Below, piece after piece: positions 24,527-34,310 of a DNA stretch of 49,105 nucleotides (the first letter of the stretch is position 1; each line of letters begins with the position of its first letter). The notes beneath the pieces were generated by a model. The model worked only from the letters and a program-made list of their open reading frames with translations. It was not told the DNA's origin and made no database searches. The translations under genes and the position numbers were made by a program. This stretch comes from DAIDJD01 sp035485275 (lineage in GTDB: Bacteria; Oederibacteriota; JAJYGY01; DAIDJD01), in contig DATHOE010000015.1 in assembly GCA_035485275.1 (NCBI GenBank), positions 1 to 49,105 on the forward strand, given 5' to 3'.

Positions 24527-25474
24527 ATGGCCGACGAGGAAATACAGGCGGGGCACTTGGGCGAAGCCAAAGGGAATTTGCCCAAGGAAGTCCAGGAAAA
24601 GCGCCGTTTTGAGCGGCTGCGCGCCAACCTGCAGATCAAATACAGCGTCATGACCCCGGGGGAAGAGGCGGGCCTGGCGCTGGCGGACTATGTCGCGCCC
24701 GGAACCTTCAAGGCCAACACGGTGGAAATGAGCGATTTCAAGAAGCTCACCACCGAGGAGGTCGTGGTCGGCGACAACATCAGCCTGCAGGGCGTGCGGA
24801 TCAGCCTGGCCTTCCCCGTGGCGCAGGGCGCGCGGCTGTGGCTGCAGGCCCGCATCCCCGGGGATCCGGAGCCGCTGAACGCCATCGGCGAAGTGCGCTG
24901 GTGCCGCTCCACCGGCGCCTCATGGAACGCGGGCCTGAAGTTCGTGGGCATCAGCAAGGCCGACCTTGAGCGCGTCGAGGATTTTTTGGCCCTGCAGAAG
25001 CTGGCCTTGGAAAAGGCGGGCCTGCCGCGGCCGACGGGCGCCCCGGAAAAGCGGAGCCTGGAGCGCCTCCAGGCGAGCCTGGACATCAAGTACCGCGTGG
25101 TGGGGCCGGACGAGGAGGCCGCGCTGAGGCAGAACGACTATGCCGCCCCCGGATCCCTCAAGGCCGCCAAGGACCTGGCGGACTTCAAAAATCTGTCCAG
25201 CGTGGCGCAGGTGGTCAGCGAGGACATCAGCCTGGGCGGCCTGAAGATCAGCGTCTCCAATCCCGTGGCCGAGGGGATGCGGCTTTTGCTGAAGGTCAGC
25301 ATCCCGGACGTCCCCATTCCGGTGAGCGCCATCGGCGAGGTGCGCTGGTGCCGGGCCGTGGGCGAGATGTGGAACGCGGGCCTGATGTTCTCCGGACTCA
25401 ACAAGGCCGACCTCGACAGGGTGGACCGTTTCCTGCTGCTGCAGAAGCGCGCGCAGATGTCGAAGCGCGGATGA
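24527..25474 (+). CDS. Tandem PilZ-domain protein
   Basis: 315 aa made of two similar halves of about 150 residues. Each half opens with the c-di-GMP-binding RxxxR (KRRFERLR near 25; KRSLERLQ near 172), then IKY, a variable loop, and the second motif: GDNISLQGV in the first half, SEDISLGGLKI in the second; both end in IGEVRWCR..G..WNAGL.F.G..KADL.RV..FL. A cytoplasmic c-di-GMP receptor is the likely role. The second half has the more canonical D-x-S-x-x-G, the first has N in place of D. Its stop overlaps the next ATG. Confidence 0.85.
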   Translation: MADEEIQAGHLGEAKGNLPKEVQEKRRFERLRANLQIKYSVMTPGEEAGLALADYVAPGTFKANTVEMSDFKKLTTEEVVVGDNISLQGVRISLAFPVAQGARLWLQARIPGDPEPLNAIGEVRWCRSTGASWNAGLKFVGISKADLERVEDFLALQKLALEKAGLPRPTGAPEKRSLERLQASLDIKYRVVGPDEEAALRQNDYAAPGSLKAAKDLADFKNLSSVAQVVSEDISLGGLKISVSNPVAEGMRLLLKVSIPDVPIPVSAIGEVRWCRAVGEMWNAGLMFSGLNKADLDRVDRFLLLQKRAQMSKRG

Positions 25475-26178
25475 ACAGAGCCCTCCCCCTGGCGGCTATG
25501 CTCCTGATCGCGGGCGGCCTTGCGGCCGCGGACGGACCCTCCCTGCTCCAATCGGGCTGCGTCTTCGGCGGCAACAACGACCCCGCCAACACCGCGGATC
25601 TGGCCATGCCCGACGGCGACAGCCATGGGCTCCTGTTGGTCAGGATACAGGCGGACTCCGGCACGCGTACGCCGGTTTCCGTGAGCTACGACGGGATCGC
25701 GCTCAAGGCCCTGCTCCCGACCAGGACCGCCGACTCGGGCTTCCTGCAGACCTGGTACCTGGCCCAGCCCCCTTCCGACGGCAGCCACCCCCTGGAGGTG
25801 GACTGCAAGGACGGCTTCCACGGCCATAGCTGGAACGTGGTCGAAGAGGTCTACTGCGGGGTGGACACGGCCGATCCCTTCGGGGCGAAGGCCCATGGCC
25901 TGTTCCGCGAGAGCGCCACTTGGAAACTCAAATTCAAGACCCGTTTTGACCGCAGTGTGATCGACGATTTCCTTGAGGTCGCGGACAACCCCTCCACCTT
26001 CGTCCCCTCCGGGGACCAGGTCCTCGACGAGGAGGCTCCCTGGTGCGGCGGCGGCGCCAGCGTCAACCGCGGCGACCACATGGACGCGCCCAAGGCCGGA
26101 ACCTATGCCTTGGGCTACGCCCTGGACACCCCCAAGACGGGCGCCTACCAAATTTTGGAGATCAGGGGCGCGCCCTGA
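25471..26178 (+). CDS. Exported protein of unknown function
   Basis: 235 aa with a clear signal peptide (RALPLAAMLLIAGGLAAADG, cleavage expected after AAA). The mature part is strand-rich and has Cys in SGCVFGG, EVDCKDGF, EVYCGVD and PWCGGG, possibly two disulfides; no family recognised. It begins inside the TGA of the tandem-PilZ gene (ATGA), so the two are translationally coupled, hinting that the exported protein belongs to a c-di-GMP-controlled surface function (inference). Confidence 0.75.
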   Translation: MNRALPLAAMLLIAGGLAAADGPSLLQSGCVFGGNNDPANTADLAMPDGDSHGLLLVRIQADSGTRTPVSVSYDGIALKALLPTRTADSGFLQTWYLAQPPSDGSHPLEVDCKDGFHGHSWNVVEEVYCGVDTADPFGAKAHGLFRESATWKLKFKTRFDRSVIDDFLEVADNPSTFVPSGDQVLDEEAPWCGGGASVNRGDHMDAPKAGTYALGYALDTPKTGAYQILEIRGAP

Positions 26179-26310
26179 GGTGATCGCGGGCCTTGCTCCG
26201 CTTTGTCGGCCCCAGGGTGCTTCGAAATTCGGAAACCCGTCCTGATACCCGGCCCGACCAAAGGTCCCCGGATTGCGTACACAACAATGGGATCTTCCAT
26301 GAAGGACGCC

Positions 26311-26955
26311 ATGCCCGAAAAATCCGCCTTGACCGTCGAAGTCTGGTCCGACCTGGTCTGCCCTTGGTGCTGGATCGGCAAGCGCCGCATCGAACGTGCG
26401 CTGCAGGCCGAAGGCCTTGAAGCCCGCTGGATTTTCCACGCCTACGAGCTGGGCCCGCGGGAGCAGAAACGCGTGCCCACCCTGGCGCACCTGGCCGAAA
26501 AATACGGGGTCAGCGTCGCCGAAGGCCGCCAAATGATGCGCCGGGTCCAGGACCTTGGCGGCGAACTGGGCCTGGAGATGAACCCCGACAAACAGCAGAC
26601 CGCGCCCACCTATGACGCCCACCGGCTGGTGCAGGCCGCCCAGGCCCAGGGCGACGCGCGGGCCCTGGTGGAGCGGCTGCATAGGGCGCACTTCAGCGAA
26701 GGCCTCGATATCGGGGACCGGAGCGTGCTCCGGACGCTGGCTGTGGAGACCGGCATGGCCGAGAAGGAGGCTGTTAGCGTGCTTGAAAGCGGAGCCTACG
26801 GCGCAGAGGTCGATCTCGACGAACAACGCGCTTCGGACTATGAGATCGGCGGCGTGCCCTTCACCGTGGTGAACGGCCGCCTGGCCGTCGGCGGGGCCCA
26901 GAGCGCGGAGGCCTTCGGGAAAGTTTTGCGCCGGGCTTTGGCGGAGAAGGATTGA
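26311..26955 (+). CDS. DsbA-family (FrnE-like) thiol oxidoreductase
   Basis: 214 aa from ATG 26311. Thioredoxin fold with an inserted helical domain; active site C17-PWC20 in WSDLVCPWCWIGKRR, then FHAYELGP, QQTAPTYDAHRLVQAA and the cis-Pro region IGGVPFTVVN. No signal peptide, so it is a cytoplasmic FrnE/2-hydroxychromene-isomerase-like member rather than a periplasmic DsbA. Start choice: AAGGA precedes ATG 26311 by four bases; ATG 26299 and ATG 26287 are in frame and would add four or eight residues. Confidence 0.88.
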   Translation: MPEKSALTVEVWSDLVCPWCWIGKRRIERALQAEGLEARWIFHAYELGPREQKRVPTLAHLAEKYGVSVAEGRQMMRRVQDLGGELGLEMNPDKQQTAPTYDAHRLVQAAQAQGDARALVERLHRAHFSEGLDIGDRSVLRTLAVETGMAEKEAVSVLESGAYGAEVDLDEQRASDYEIGGVPFTVVNGRLAVGGAQSAEAFGKVLRRALAEKD

Positions 26956-26969
26956 GGCCCGGGCCCTTT

Positions 26970-27293
26970 TTATAGGTCTTTTCGGATCAATTTTATTGCT
27001 TCAGCGATCGTTAGGTCCTTTTCGCCCCTGGCACGGGCCTTGCGCGACGCCGCGACGGCCTTAAGGTCGTCTTCCGTGAGTTCATATTTAGGGCCCTTGG
27101 AAGCAGCTTGGCGCATGGCCGTCACGAAGGGATCTTCTTTGAGGCCGGTTTCGGCAAAAGCGCGGGCGCGCTCGTAGCCCCCTTTGATCAAAAATTCGGA
27201 AAGGGATTCCCCATAGGCCTTAGCGACTTCCTGTAAAGCGCGCTTGCGGTTTTCGTCTATCCTGATATTGATGAACTTAGCCGTGGTGCCCAT
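26970..27293 (-). CDS. Ribbon-helix-helix antitoxin-like protein
   Basis: 107 aa. The N-terminus KFINIRIDENRKRALQEVAKAYGESLSEFLIKGGYERA fits a CopG/Arc-type DNA-binding dimer; the second half is polar and charged, ending in IAEAIKLIRKDL, as toxin-wrapping tails do. It overlaps the upstream gene (27277-27633) by 17 bp and is transcribed after it. Predicted to repress the shared promoter through the palindrome at 27760-27779 and to neutralise the upstream-encoded protein. No closer family recognised. Confidence 0.7.
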   Translation of the reverse strand: MGTTAKFINIRIDENRKRALQEVAKAYGESLSEFLIKGGYERARAFAETGLKEDPFVTAMRQAASKGPKYELTEDDLKAVAASRKARARGEKDLTIAEAIKLIRKDL

Positions 27294-27633
27294 GCTTGCC
27301 CCCTACTTTGATCTTGATGCGCGCGACCCTTAATACCCGGTTGCGCTCATCCAGATCGGCGATGACGCTGATGACCGCCTGTGGGTCGCCGGTGTACCGA
27401 AAAATATTCGGGTCCTTCGTGCTTAAGGGAGGATGCCCCAGGACGGACAGGGGAGCCGTCTCCAGACGCAGCAGGAAATCCGCCAACTTATGCATGAAGT
27501 TATCCCGGGCGACTTCCTCTTCCGGACGAAACGCGTCCCGGATGGCCTTTTTAGCTTCTTCAGTGGCGCCCGGGGCCATCACCACTTGCCAGGGCAGAGA
27601 TAGTTTGAAACGCCGCAGCAATCGGTCCAGCAT
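27277..27633 (-). CDS. Putative toxin of a toxin-antitoxin pair
   Basis: 118 aa starting at ATG 27633 with AGGAGG eight bases upstream (the frame continues upstream but without a better start). The C-terminal third FRYTGDPQAVISVIADLDERNRVLRVARIKIK looks like the closing beta strands of RelE/ParE-fold toxins; the N-terminal part (LLRRFKLSLPWQVVMAPGATEEAKKAIRDAF) is helical and not typical of RelE. It precedes a ribbon-helix-helix gene, like brnTA or higBA order. Toxin function is inferred from size, order, overlap and the operator, not from recognised catalytic residues. Confidence 0.6.
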   Translation of the reverse strand: MLDRLLRRFKLSLPWQVVMAPGATEEAKKAIRDAFRPEEEVARDNFMHKLADFLLRLETAPLSVLGHPPLSTKDPNIFRYTGDPQAVISVIADLDERNRVLRVARIKIKVGGKHGHHG

Positions 27634-27755
27634 TGCTTCCCCTCCTGATAAGTATATATATTTGTTCTGACAAATTTCAATACGGATTTGTGTTTTCCGG
27701 TCTTGAACCAAGCCCTGTGAGCTTTGTTTTGATCGTTTTTGTTGGATATTTAAAA

Positions 27756-27779
27756 ATTATACCATACAAATGTATGGTA
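27756..27779 (-). promoter_or_regulatory. Promoter and perfect palindromic operator of the 27633-26970 pair
   Basis: Minus-strand TATAAT occupies 27761-27756. Immediately behind it, TACCATACA (27760-27768) and TGTATGGTA (27771-27779) form a perfect inverted repeat with a 2-bp centre, covering the spacer where RNA polymerase would sit. Transcription would start near 27749, giving a 115-nt leader. Confidence 0.65.
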
Positions 27780-27859
27780 ATTAAAGACAGTAAAAACTCA
27801 TTTTACAGAACCAAGGCCCCAGGTTTAGTCAGCGAAATAATAGGTGAAATAAGGTTTTT

Positions 27860-28539
<680 letters not shown>

Positions 28540-28543
<4 letters not shown>

Positions 28544-31224
28544 GGCTTCTCCATTGGCTCAGGCGGGGTCTTTTCCACGGGCAATTCCAGGCTGAACACC
28601 GCTCCGCCCTCGGGGTTGTTGGCGGCGCGCGCCTCCCCTCCGTGGGCGCGCACCAGGCTGCGCGTGATGAACAGGCCCAGCCCCGTGCCCCCCGCCGGGG
28701 ATCCCGGCACGCGGTAGAACTTGTCGAAGACGCGCTCAAGGTCCCCGGGGGGCAGGCCGGGCCCCTGGTCGGACACCGTCAGGACCAGGCGGCCGTCGGC
28801 GGCGCGCATGCCCACCTTGATGGGGGAACCCGCCGGGGTGTATGCGGCGGCGTTGAGCAGGAGATTGGAGAGGGCGTGCTCCATCAGGCGGAAGTCGAGG
28901 CGCAGCAGGGGCAGTTCCGCCGGCAGATCCAGGCTCAGGGGATGGGCGGAAAGGGGGCCTTTCAGGCTCTGCACGGTCAGCCGCACCAGCTCGCCGGGAT
29001 CGTGCCAGTCCAGGCGCGGCGCCAGCACCCCGCTGTTGAGCCGCGCCATGTCCAGCAGATTCTCCACCACGCGGTTGAGGCGTTCCCCGGACTCGGCCAC
29101 GGCCTTGAGGTAGGCCTGGCGCCGGGTCGCGTCCGCGGCGGTGGCTTCGTCCTGCAGGGCCGAAGCGGACCCCAGCAGCGCCGTCAGGGGCGTGCGCAGC
29201 TCGTGGGAGACCGAATTGAGCAGGGCCTGGTGGAGCTGCTCGCTTTCGCGCAGCAGGTCGGCCTCGCGCGAGCGTTTCTCCAGGCGGCCGTGCTCAAGGG
29301 ACTGCCCCAGCTGCAGGGCCGCGGACTTGAGCAGGGCTTCGTCGTCCACGCTCAGGCCGCCCTTGCCGCCGCGGCAGACCAGCACGCCCACCGCGTCGCG
29401 CCCGCCGATCAGCGGCAGGAAGAGGGCGTCCCCCGACGGAAGGTTGTCGGTGGACCAGCCCGCGGGTTTGCGCGCCTTCAGCGCCCAGTCCGCGACCGCC
29501 AGCTCCTTGGCGTTGAGGCCGAAGGCCTGGCCCTCGCCCTGGGGCAGCGGCTTCCCGTCGGGGCCGGTCAGGAACACGGCGCAGGGCCGTTTCAGGGAAT
29601 GCTCCAGGAGCTCGGCCACGTCCCGCAGCCTGCCTTCGCCGTCGTCCCCGGCCATGGTGTTCACGATTCGGTAGAGCAGGTCTGTGCGCCGTTCCCGCTC
29701 CTCCAGGGCGCTCTGGTTGAGGCGGACCCGGTGGGTCAGCAGGCCCGTGGTCACCGCCGCCAGGAAATACGCGAAGATCATCAGGAAATCTTCGCTGCTG
29801 GAGATCGTGAAGGTGTATTTCGGCGGGATGAAGAAATAGTCCCAGATCAGGGCGCTCAAGGCCGCGCCCATGAGCACCGGGCCCAGGGAATAGAACAGGC
29901 TCAGGGACAGCAGGCCCAGCAGGAAGAGGAAGCCGACGGCGCGGTAGCCCAGCATCAGCTCGGCCGGGACGCCCAGCAGGGCCATGGCCGCCACGCCCCA
30001 CAGGGTGTACCAATACTGCGAGGGCGTCGACTCGAAGCGCCGCGCGAGGTTCCCGGCACCCGCGGCCGCGGGCGTCGGGCCGCCGTCCTGGCGCACCACG
30101 TGCACGTCGAAGTCGCCGGCCTCCCGCGTCAGGCGCCCCAGCAGGGACCCGCCCGAGGTCAGGCTCTGCCACAGCCCGGTCTGGGTCCGCCCCAGGATCA
30201 GCTGCGAGACGTCGCGGCTCGCAGCCACGCGGCGCAGGGCCCGCACCAGGTCGCTGTCGGCGACCTGCAGGACCTCGGCCCCCAGCTCCTCGGCCAGGGC
30301 CAGGTTCTTGCGCAATTGCTCCCTGTCCTTGGGCCCGAGTTCCTGGCCCTGGTTGACGTGCACCGCCAGCCAGGGCGCCCTCAGGCTGAAAGCCACGCGC
30401 CGGGCGGAGCGCACCAGGCGCTCCGAGAAGGGGCGGTGGTCCACCGCCACCATCACCCGGTCGTTGGTGTTCCAGGCGCCCTTGCCCCCGGCGCGGCTGC
30501 TGTACGCCTGCAGGTCCCGGTCCACGCGCTCGGCGGTCACGCGCAGGGAGATTTCGCGCAGGGCCGTCAGGGCCTCCGGCTTGAAGAAATTCGCCGCCGC
30601 GCGCTGGGCCCGCTCCCCGGGGTAGACCTTTCCCTCGGCCAGCCGCTGCAGCAGCTCGGCCGGGCTGAGGTCCATGACCTCGATCTGGTCCGCCCGTTCC
30701 AGGATGGAGTCCGGGACGGTCTCGCGCACGGTGATGCCGGTGATGGCCTCCACCGCCTCTTTGCGGCTTTCCAGGTGCTGCACATTGACCGTGGTGTAGA
30801 CGTCGATGCCTTGGTCCAGGAGCTCGACCACATCCTGCCAACGCTTGGGGTGGCGCGATCCGTCGATGTTGGTGTGGGCCAGCTCGTCCACCAGCACCAG
30901 CTTGGGTTTGCGCGCCAGGATGGCGTCCAGGTCCATCTCCAGCAGGGCGGTCCCGTGCTGCTCCAGGCGGTGGCGCGGGATCACCGGGAGGCTGTCCACC
31001 AGGGCTGCCGTTTCAAAGCGGCCGTGGGTCTCCACCAGGCCGATGACCGCGTCCACCCCCTCCCAGCGGGCCTTGGCCCCGGCCTCGAGCATGGCGTAGG
31101 TCTTGCCGACCCCGGCGCACATGCCCATGAACACGCGCAGGTGCCCCGTGTTCAGGCGCGCCTCGTCCTGCTTCAGCGAAGCCAGAAGGGCGTCCGGATT
31201 GGGTCTTTGGGATTCTTCAGGCAT
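28540..31224 (-). CDS. kdpD: KdpD sensor histidine kinase
   Basis: 894 aa, full length. N-terminal KdpD domain (1-230) with Walker A GMCAGVGKT (34-42) and Walker B LVLVDELAHTN; a universal-stress-protein domain (about 250-370); four close membrane helices (about 405-505); a GAF-like domain; HisKA with phospho-His near 670 in SVSHELRTPLTALLGS; and a HATPase with DQGPGLPPGD and GGTGLGLFI. Senses low potassium and phosphorylates KdpE. Its own promoter is visible at 31260-31288, and 174 bp separate it from kdpC. Confidence 0.97.
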
Positions 31225-31259
31225 GGCCGGCCAGCCTAGAAAAAGGTGACTGCGCTTCC

Positions 31260-31288
31260 ATACTAGGTGCTTCCAATAAAATTATCCA
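31260..31288 (-). promoter_or_regulatory. Probable kdpDE promoter
   Basis: On the minus strand TGGATA (31288-31283), 17 bp, TAGTAT (31265-31260), 36 bp before kdpD. It would allow the sensor and regulator to be made when kdpFABC is off. Confidence 0.45.
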
Positions 31289-31350
31289 TCCTATGCGCCA
31301 AATTGGTTCCCACTGATAAGCCCGGAGCCCAGGTCCGCCCCGAAGCCGCG

Positions 31351-31384
31351 CCCCCGCAAGAGACCTCATCCTCGCCTGCGGGGG
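31351..31384 (-). other. Hairpin after kdpC
   Basis: CCCCCGCA (31351-31358) and TGCGGGGG (31377-31384) form an 8-bp GC-rich stem 15 bp beyond the kdpC stop. No T-run follows on the minus strand, so it is more likely an mRNA 3'-end stabiliser or pause than a terminator. Confidence 0.4.
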
Positions 31385-31398
31385 TCCTGCCAAGCCTT

Positions 31399-31995
31399 TT
31401 ATTTAGCCCCCCCAGCGGCGTCCAGCGCCAGGTTCAGTTCCAGGACGTTCACCCCGGGGTCGCCGATGAAGCCCATCCAGCGCCCCTGGGTGTTCTGGGC
31501 GATCAGGGACTCGACCTGGGCCAGGGGCAGATTGCGGGCCTTCGCCACGCGGGCGGCCTGGTACTCGGCGCCCGCGGGGCTGATGTGGGGGTCGAGGCCG
31601 GAGCCCGATGCCGTCACCAGGTCCATGGGAACCGGCTCCGCCGCGCTGTCCGGATTCGCGGCCTTGAGCGCCGCCACCCGCGCCTGCACCGAGCTGATGA
31701 GGGCGGGGTTCGTGGGCCCCAGGTTGGATCCGCTGGAATTGGCGGCGTTGTACGAGTACGGCGAGGTCGCCGAGGGCCGGCCCCAGAAGTACTTGGGGTC
31801 GTCGAAGGGCTGGCCGATGAGGCTGGAACCGACCGTCTTGCCGTTGACCGTGATCAGGCTGCCCTCGGCCTGGCCGGGGAACAGCGCCTTGGCGAGCGCC
31901 GTGACCAGGCCGGGGTAGGCCAGCCCGCACAGCAGGGTGAAGACAAGCATGAACAGTACCGAAGCCTTCAGTTGTGTTCCGAGTTCTTTCAGCAT
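31399..31995 (-). CDS. kdpC: KdpC subunit of the potassium-transporting ATPase
   Basis: 198 aa. One N-terminal membrane helix (SVLFMLVFTLLCGLAYPGLV) and a periplasmic domain with the family signatures GSSLIGQPFDDPKYFWGRPSA, YNAANSSGSNLGPTNP, ASGSGLDPHISPAGA and the terminal VNVLELNLALD. Helps potassium binding and couples KdpA to KdpB. ATG 31995 with GGAGAGG upstream. 77 bp from the kdpB stop. Confidence 0.96.
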   Translation of the reverse strand: MLKELGTQLKASVLFMLVFTLLCGLAYPGLVTALAKALFPGQAEGSLITVNGKTVGSSLIGQPFDDPKYFWGRPSATSPYSYNAANSSGSNLGPTNPALISSVQARVAALKAANPDSAAEPVPMDLVTASGSGLDPHISPAGAEYQAARVAKARNLPLAQVESLIAQNTQGRWMGFIGDPGVNVLELNLALDAAGGAK

Positions 31996-32072
31996 TTTCC
32001 TCTCCTTTTTGTTTTCATGCCCTGGTCTTGGAAGGCGCCCCCTCCGCGGGGGCGCCGGCGCCGGGTGGGGGA

Positions 32073-34145
32073 TCAGGTCAGTTTCAGGGCAACCAGCATC
32101 ATGTCGATCAGCTTGATGCCCACGAAGGGCACGATCAGGCCCCCCACGCCGTAGATCAGGAAGTTGTCCTGCAGCAGCTTCGACGCCGAGGCGGGGCGGT
32201 ACTTCACCCCTTTCAGGGCCAGGGGGACCAGGAACACGATGATGACGGCGTTGAAGATCACCGCCGACAGGATGGCCGACTGCGGGGTGGCCAGGTGCAT
32301 GATGTTGAGGGCGTTCAGCTCGGGGTAGGTCAGCGCGAAGGCGGCCGGGATGATGGCGAAGTATTTGGCCACGTCGTTGGCGATGGAGAAGGTGGTCAGG
32401 GATCCCCGCGTCATCAGGAGCTGCTTGCCGATCTTGACCACCTCGATGAGCTTGGTGGGGTTGGAGTCCAGGTCCACCATGTTGCCGGCCTCCTTGGCCG
32501 CCTGGGTGCCCGTGTTCATGGCCACGGCCACGTCGGCCTGGGCCAGCGCCGGCGCGTCGTTGGTGCCGTCGCCGGCCATGGCCACCAGGCGCCCGCCCGC
32601 CTGGGATTCGCGGATGAGCTTCAGCTTGTTCTCCGGGGTGGCCTGGGCCAGGAAGTCGTCCACGCCGGCCTCCGCCGCGATGGCCGCGGCGGTCAGCGGG
32701 TTGTCGCCCGTGATCATGATGGTCTTGATTCCCATGCGGCGGAGCTCGGCGAAGCGCTCCTTGATGCCGCCCTTGACGATGTCCTTGAGGTAGATCACGC
32801 CCAGGACCTTTTTGCCCTCGGATACCACCAGCGGCGTCCCGCCCAGGCGGGAGATCGACTCCACGCCGGTGCGCACGTCGTCGGGGTACCGGCCCCCGAG
32901 GCCTTTGACGTAGGTCTCGATGGATTCCGCGGCGCCCTTGCGGATGGATCGCTCGCCGATGTCCACCCCGCTCATGCGGGTCTGGGCAGTGAAGGGCACG
33001 AAGGTGGCGTGGAGCTCGTTGATCTCCTGGCCGCGCAGGCCGTACTTCTCCTTGGCGAGCACCACGATGCTGCGCCCTTCCGGGGTCTCGTCCGACAGCG
33101 AGGAAAGCTGCGCCGCCTCCGCCAGATGCTTGATGTCCACGTCCGAGGCGGGGATGAACTCCGAGGCCTGGCGGTTGCCCAGGGTGATGGTGCCGGTCTT
33201 GTCCAGCAGCAGGGTGTCCACGTCGCCCGCCGCTTCCACCGCACGGCCCGACATGGCGATGACATTGGCCTGGATCATGCGGTCCATGCCGGCGATGCCG
33301 ATGGCGGAGAGCAGGCCCCCGATGGTGGTGGGCGCCAGGCAGACGAAGAGGGCCGCCAGCACCGTGACCGTCACCGCGGTTCCCGCGCCCGAGACCTGCA
33401 CGCTGTAGATGGAGAAGGGAAGCAGGGTGGCGCAGACGATGAGGAACACGATGGTGAGGGCCGCCAGGAGGATGTTCAGGGCGATCTCGTTGGGGGTCTT
33501 CTGGCGCTTGGCCCCCTCCACCATCGATATCATCCGGTCCAGGAAGGAGTCGCCCGGGTTGGAGGACACCCTGATCACCAGCCAGTCCGAGATCACATGG
33601 GTGCCGCCGGTGACCGCGCTGCGGTCGCCGCCGGAGTCCCGCACCACGGGAGCGGACTCCCCGGTGATGGCGCTCTCGTCCACCATGGCGATGCCGTCCA
33701 CGGCCTCGCCGTCCGCGGGCACCGCGTCCCCGGCCGTCACCAGCACGTAGTCGCCCTTGCGCAGGGTGCCCGAGAGCACCTCGGTCTGCGCGCTGGTGCG
33801 TTCGGGGCCGGCGAGTTTCACGGCCTTCACCTCCTGGCGGGATTTGCGCAGGGTGTCGGCCTGGGCCTTGCCCCGCCCCTCGGCCATGGCCTCGGCGAAA
33901 TTCGAGAAAATCACCGTGAACCAAAGCCAAAAAGAGACCCCGAAGATGAAGCCGGCCGCGGCCTCGCCCTTGCCGAACGCGGCCTGCAGCCACAGCCCGG
34001 TCGTGAGGATGCTGCCGACCCAGACCGTGAACATGACCGGGTTGCGGATCATGTGGGCCGGGGCCAGTTTCCGGAATGAATCGACGATCGCGCGCCGGGT
34101 GATGTCCGGATCGAACAGCTTGCGTGCCTTGATGTTTTCGCTCAT
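32073..34145 (-). CDS. kdpB: KdpB, catalytic P-type ATPase subunit
   Basis: 690 aa from ATG 34145, the normal KdpB length. Actuator motif TGES (161-164), phosphorylation site D315-KTGT, ATP-binding domain with KGAAESIE and a hinge MITGDNPLTAAAIA then AGDGTNDAPAL, and the usual seven membrane helices. Hydrolyses ATP to drive high-affinity potassium uptake with KdpA. The start has GAGGAG eight bases upstream and matches known KdpB N-termini (FDPDITRRAIVDSFRKL). The same frame stays open for another 52 codons upstream to GTG 34301; see the separate entry. Confidence 0.97.
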   Translation of the reverse strand: MSENIKARKLFDPDITRRAIVDSFRKLAPAHMIRNPVMFTVWVGSILTTGLWLQAAFGKGEAAAGFIFGVSFWLWFTVIFSNFAEAMAEGRGKAQADTLRKSRQEVKAVKLAGPERTSAQTEVLSGTLRKGDYVLVTAGDAVPADGEAVDGIAMVDESAITGESAPVVRDSGGDRSAVTGGTHVISDWLVIRVSSNPGDSFLDRMISMVEGAKRQKTPNEIALNILLAALTIVFLIVCATLLPFSIYSVQVSGAGTAVTVTVLAALFVCLAPTTIGGLLSAIGIAGMDRMIQANVIAMSGRAVEAAGDVDTLLLDKTGTITLGNRQASEFIPASDVDIKHLAEAAQLSSLSDETPEGRSIVVLAKEKYGLRGQEINELHATFVPFTAQTRMSGVDIGERSIRKGAAESIETYVKGLGGRYPDDVRTGVESISRLGGTPLVVSEGKKVLGVIYLKDIVKGGIKERFAELRRMGIKTIMITGDNPLTAAAIAAEAGVDDFLAQATPENKLKLIRESQAGGRLVAMAGDGTNDAPALAQADVAVAMNTGTQAAKEAGNMVDLDSNPTKLIEVVKIGKQLLMTRGSLTTFSIANDVAKYFAIIPAAFALTYPELNALNIMHLATPQSAILSAVIFNAVIIVFLVPLALKGVKYRPASASKLLQDNFLIYGVGGLIVPFVGIKLIDMMLVALKLT

Positions 34146-34301
34146 TTTGATTTCTCCTCGCTGCGGACTGGATGCGTTCCCGGCGGATTTAAAAGGGGCC
34201 TTCTTCGCCTGCCCTTTCCGCGGGGCCTTTGCCCGTGCCTTCGGCTTCCGGGCCCGGGATGGAGCGTTTCTCTTCTTTTTGGCGGCGCCGCGTTTTTTCA
34301 C
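34146..34301 (-). other. In-frame basic extension upstream of kdpB
   Basis: Between the kdpA stop and the canonical kdpB ATG, 52 codons are open in the kdpB frame from GTG 34301, with GGGTGA just before it. The translation is histone-H1-like: 13 Lys, 7 Arg, many Ala and Pro, one Glu. Third codon positions are less G/C than in kdpB itself. Either KdpB has an alternative long form with a polybasic cytosolic tail, or this is an untranslated spacer that happens to stay open. Confidence 0.35.
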
Positions 34302-34310
34302 CGCGTCACC

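Noticed and set aside
27790..27806. GTAAAA/TTTTAC repeat as a terminator of kdpE
   Set aside because: All A/T 6-bp stem apart from one pair, unstable and without a GC core; not called.
28642..31239. Very long open frame antisense to kdpD
   Set aside because: Same composition effect; translation is Gln/His/Gly-rich with no domain, while kdpD is complete on the other strand.
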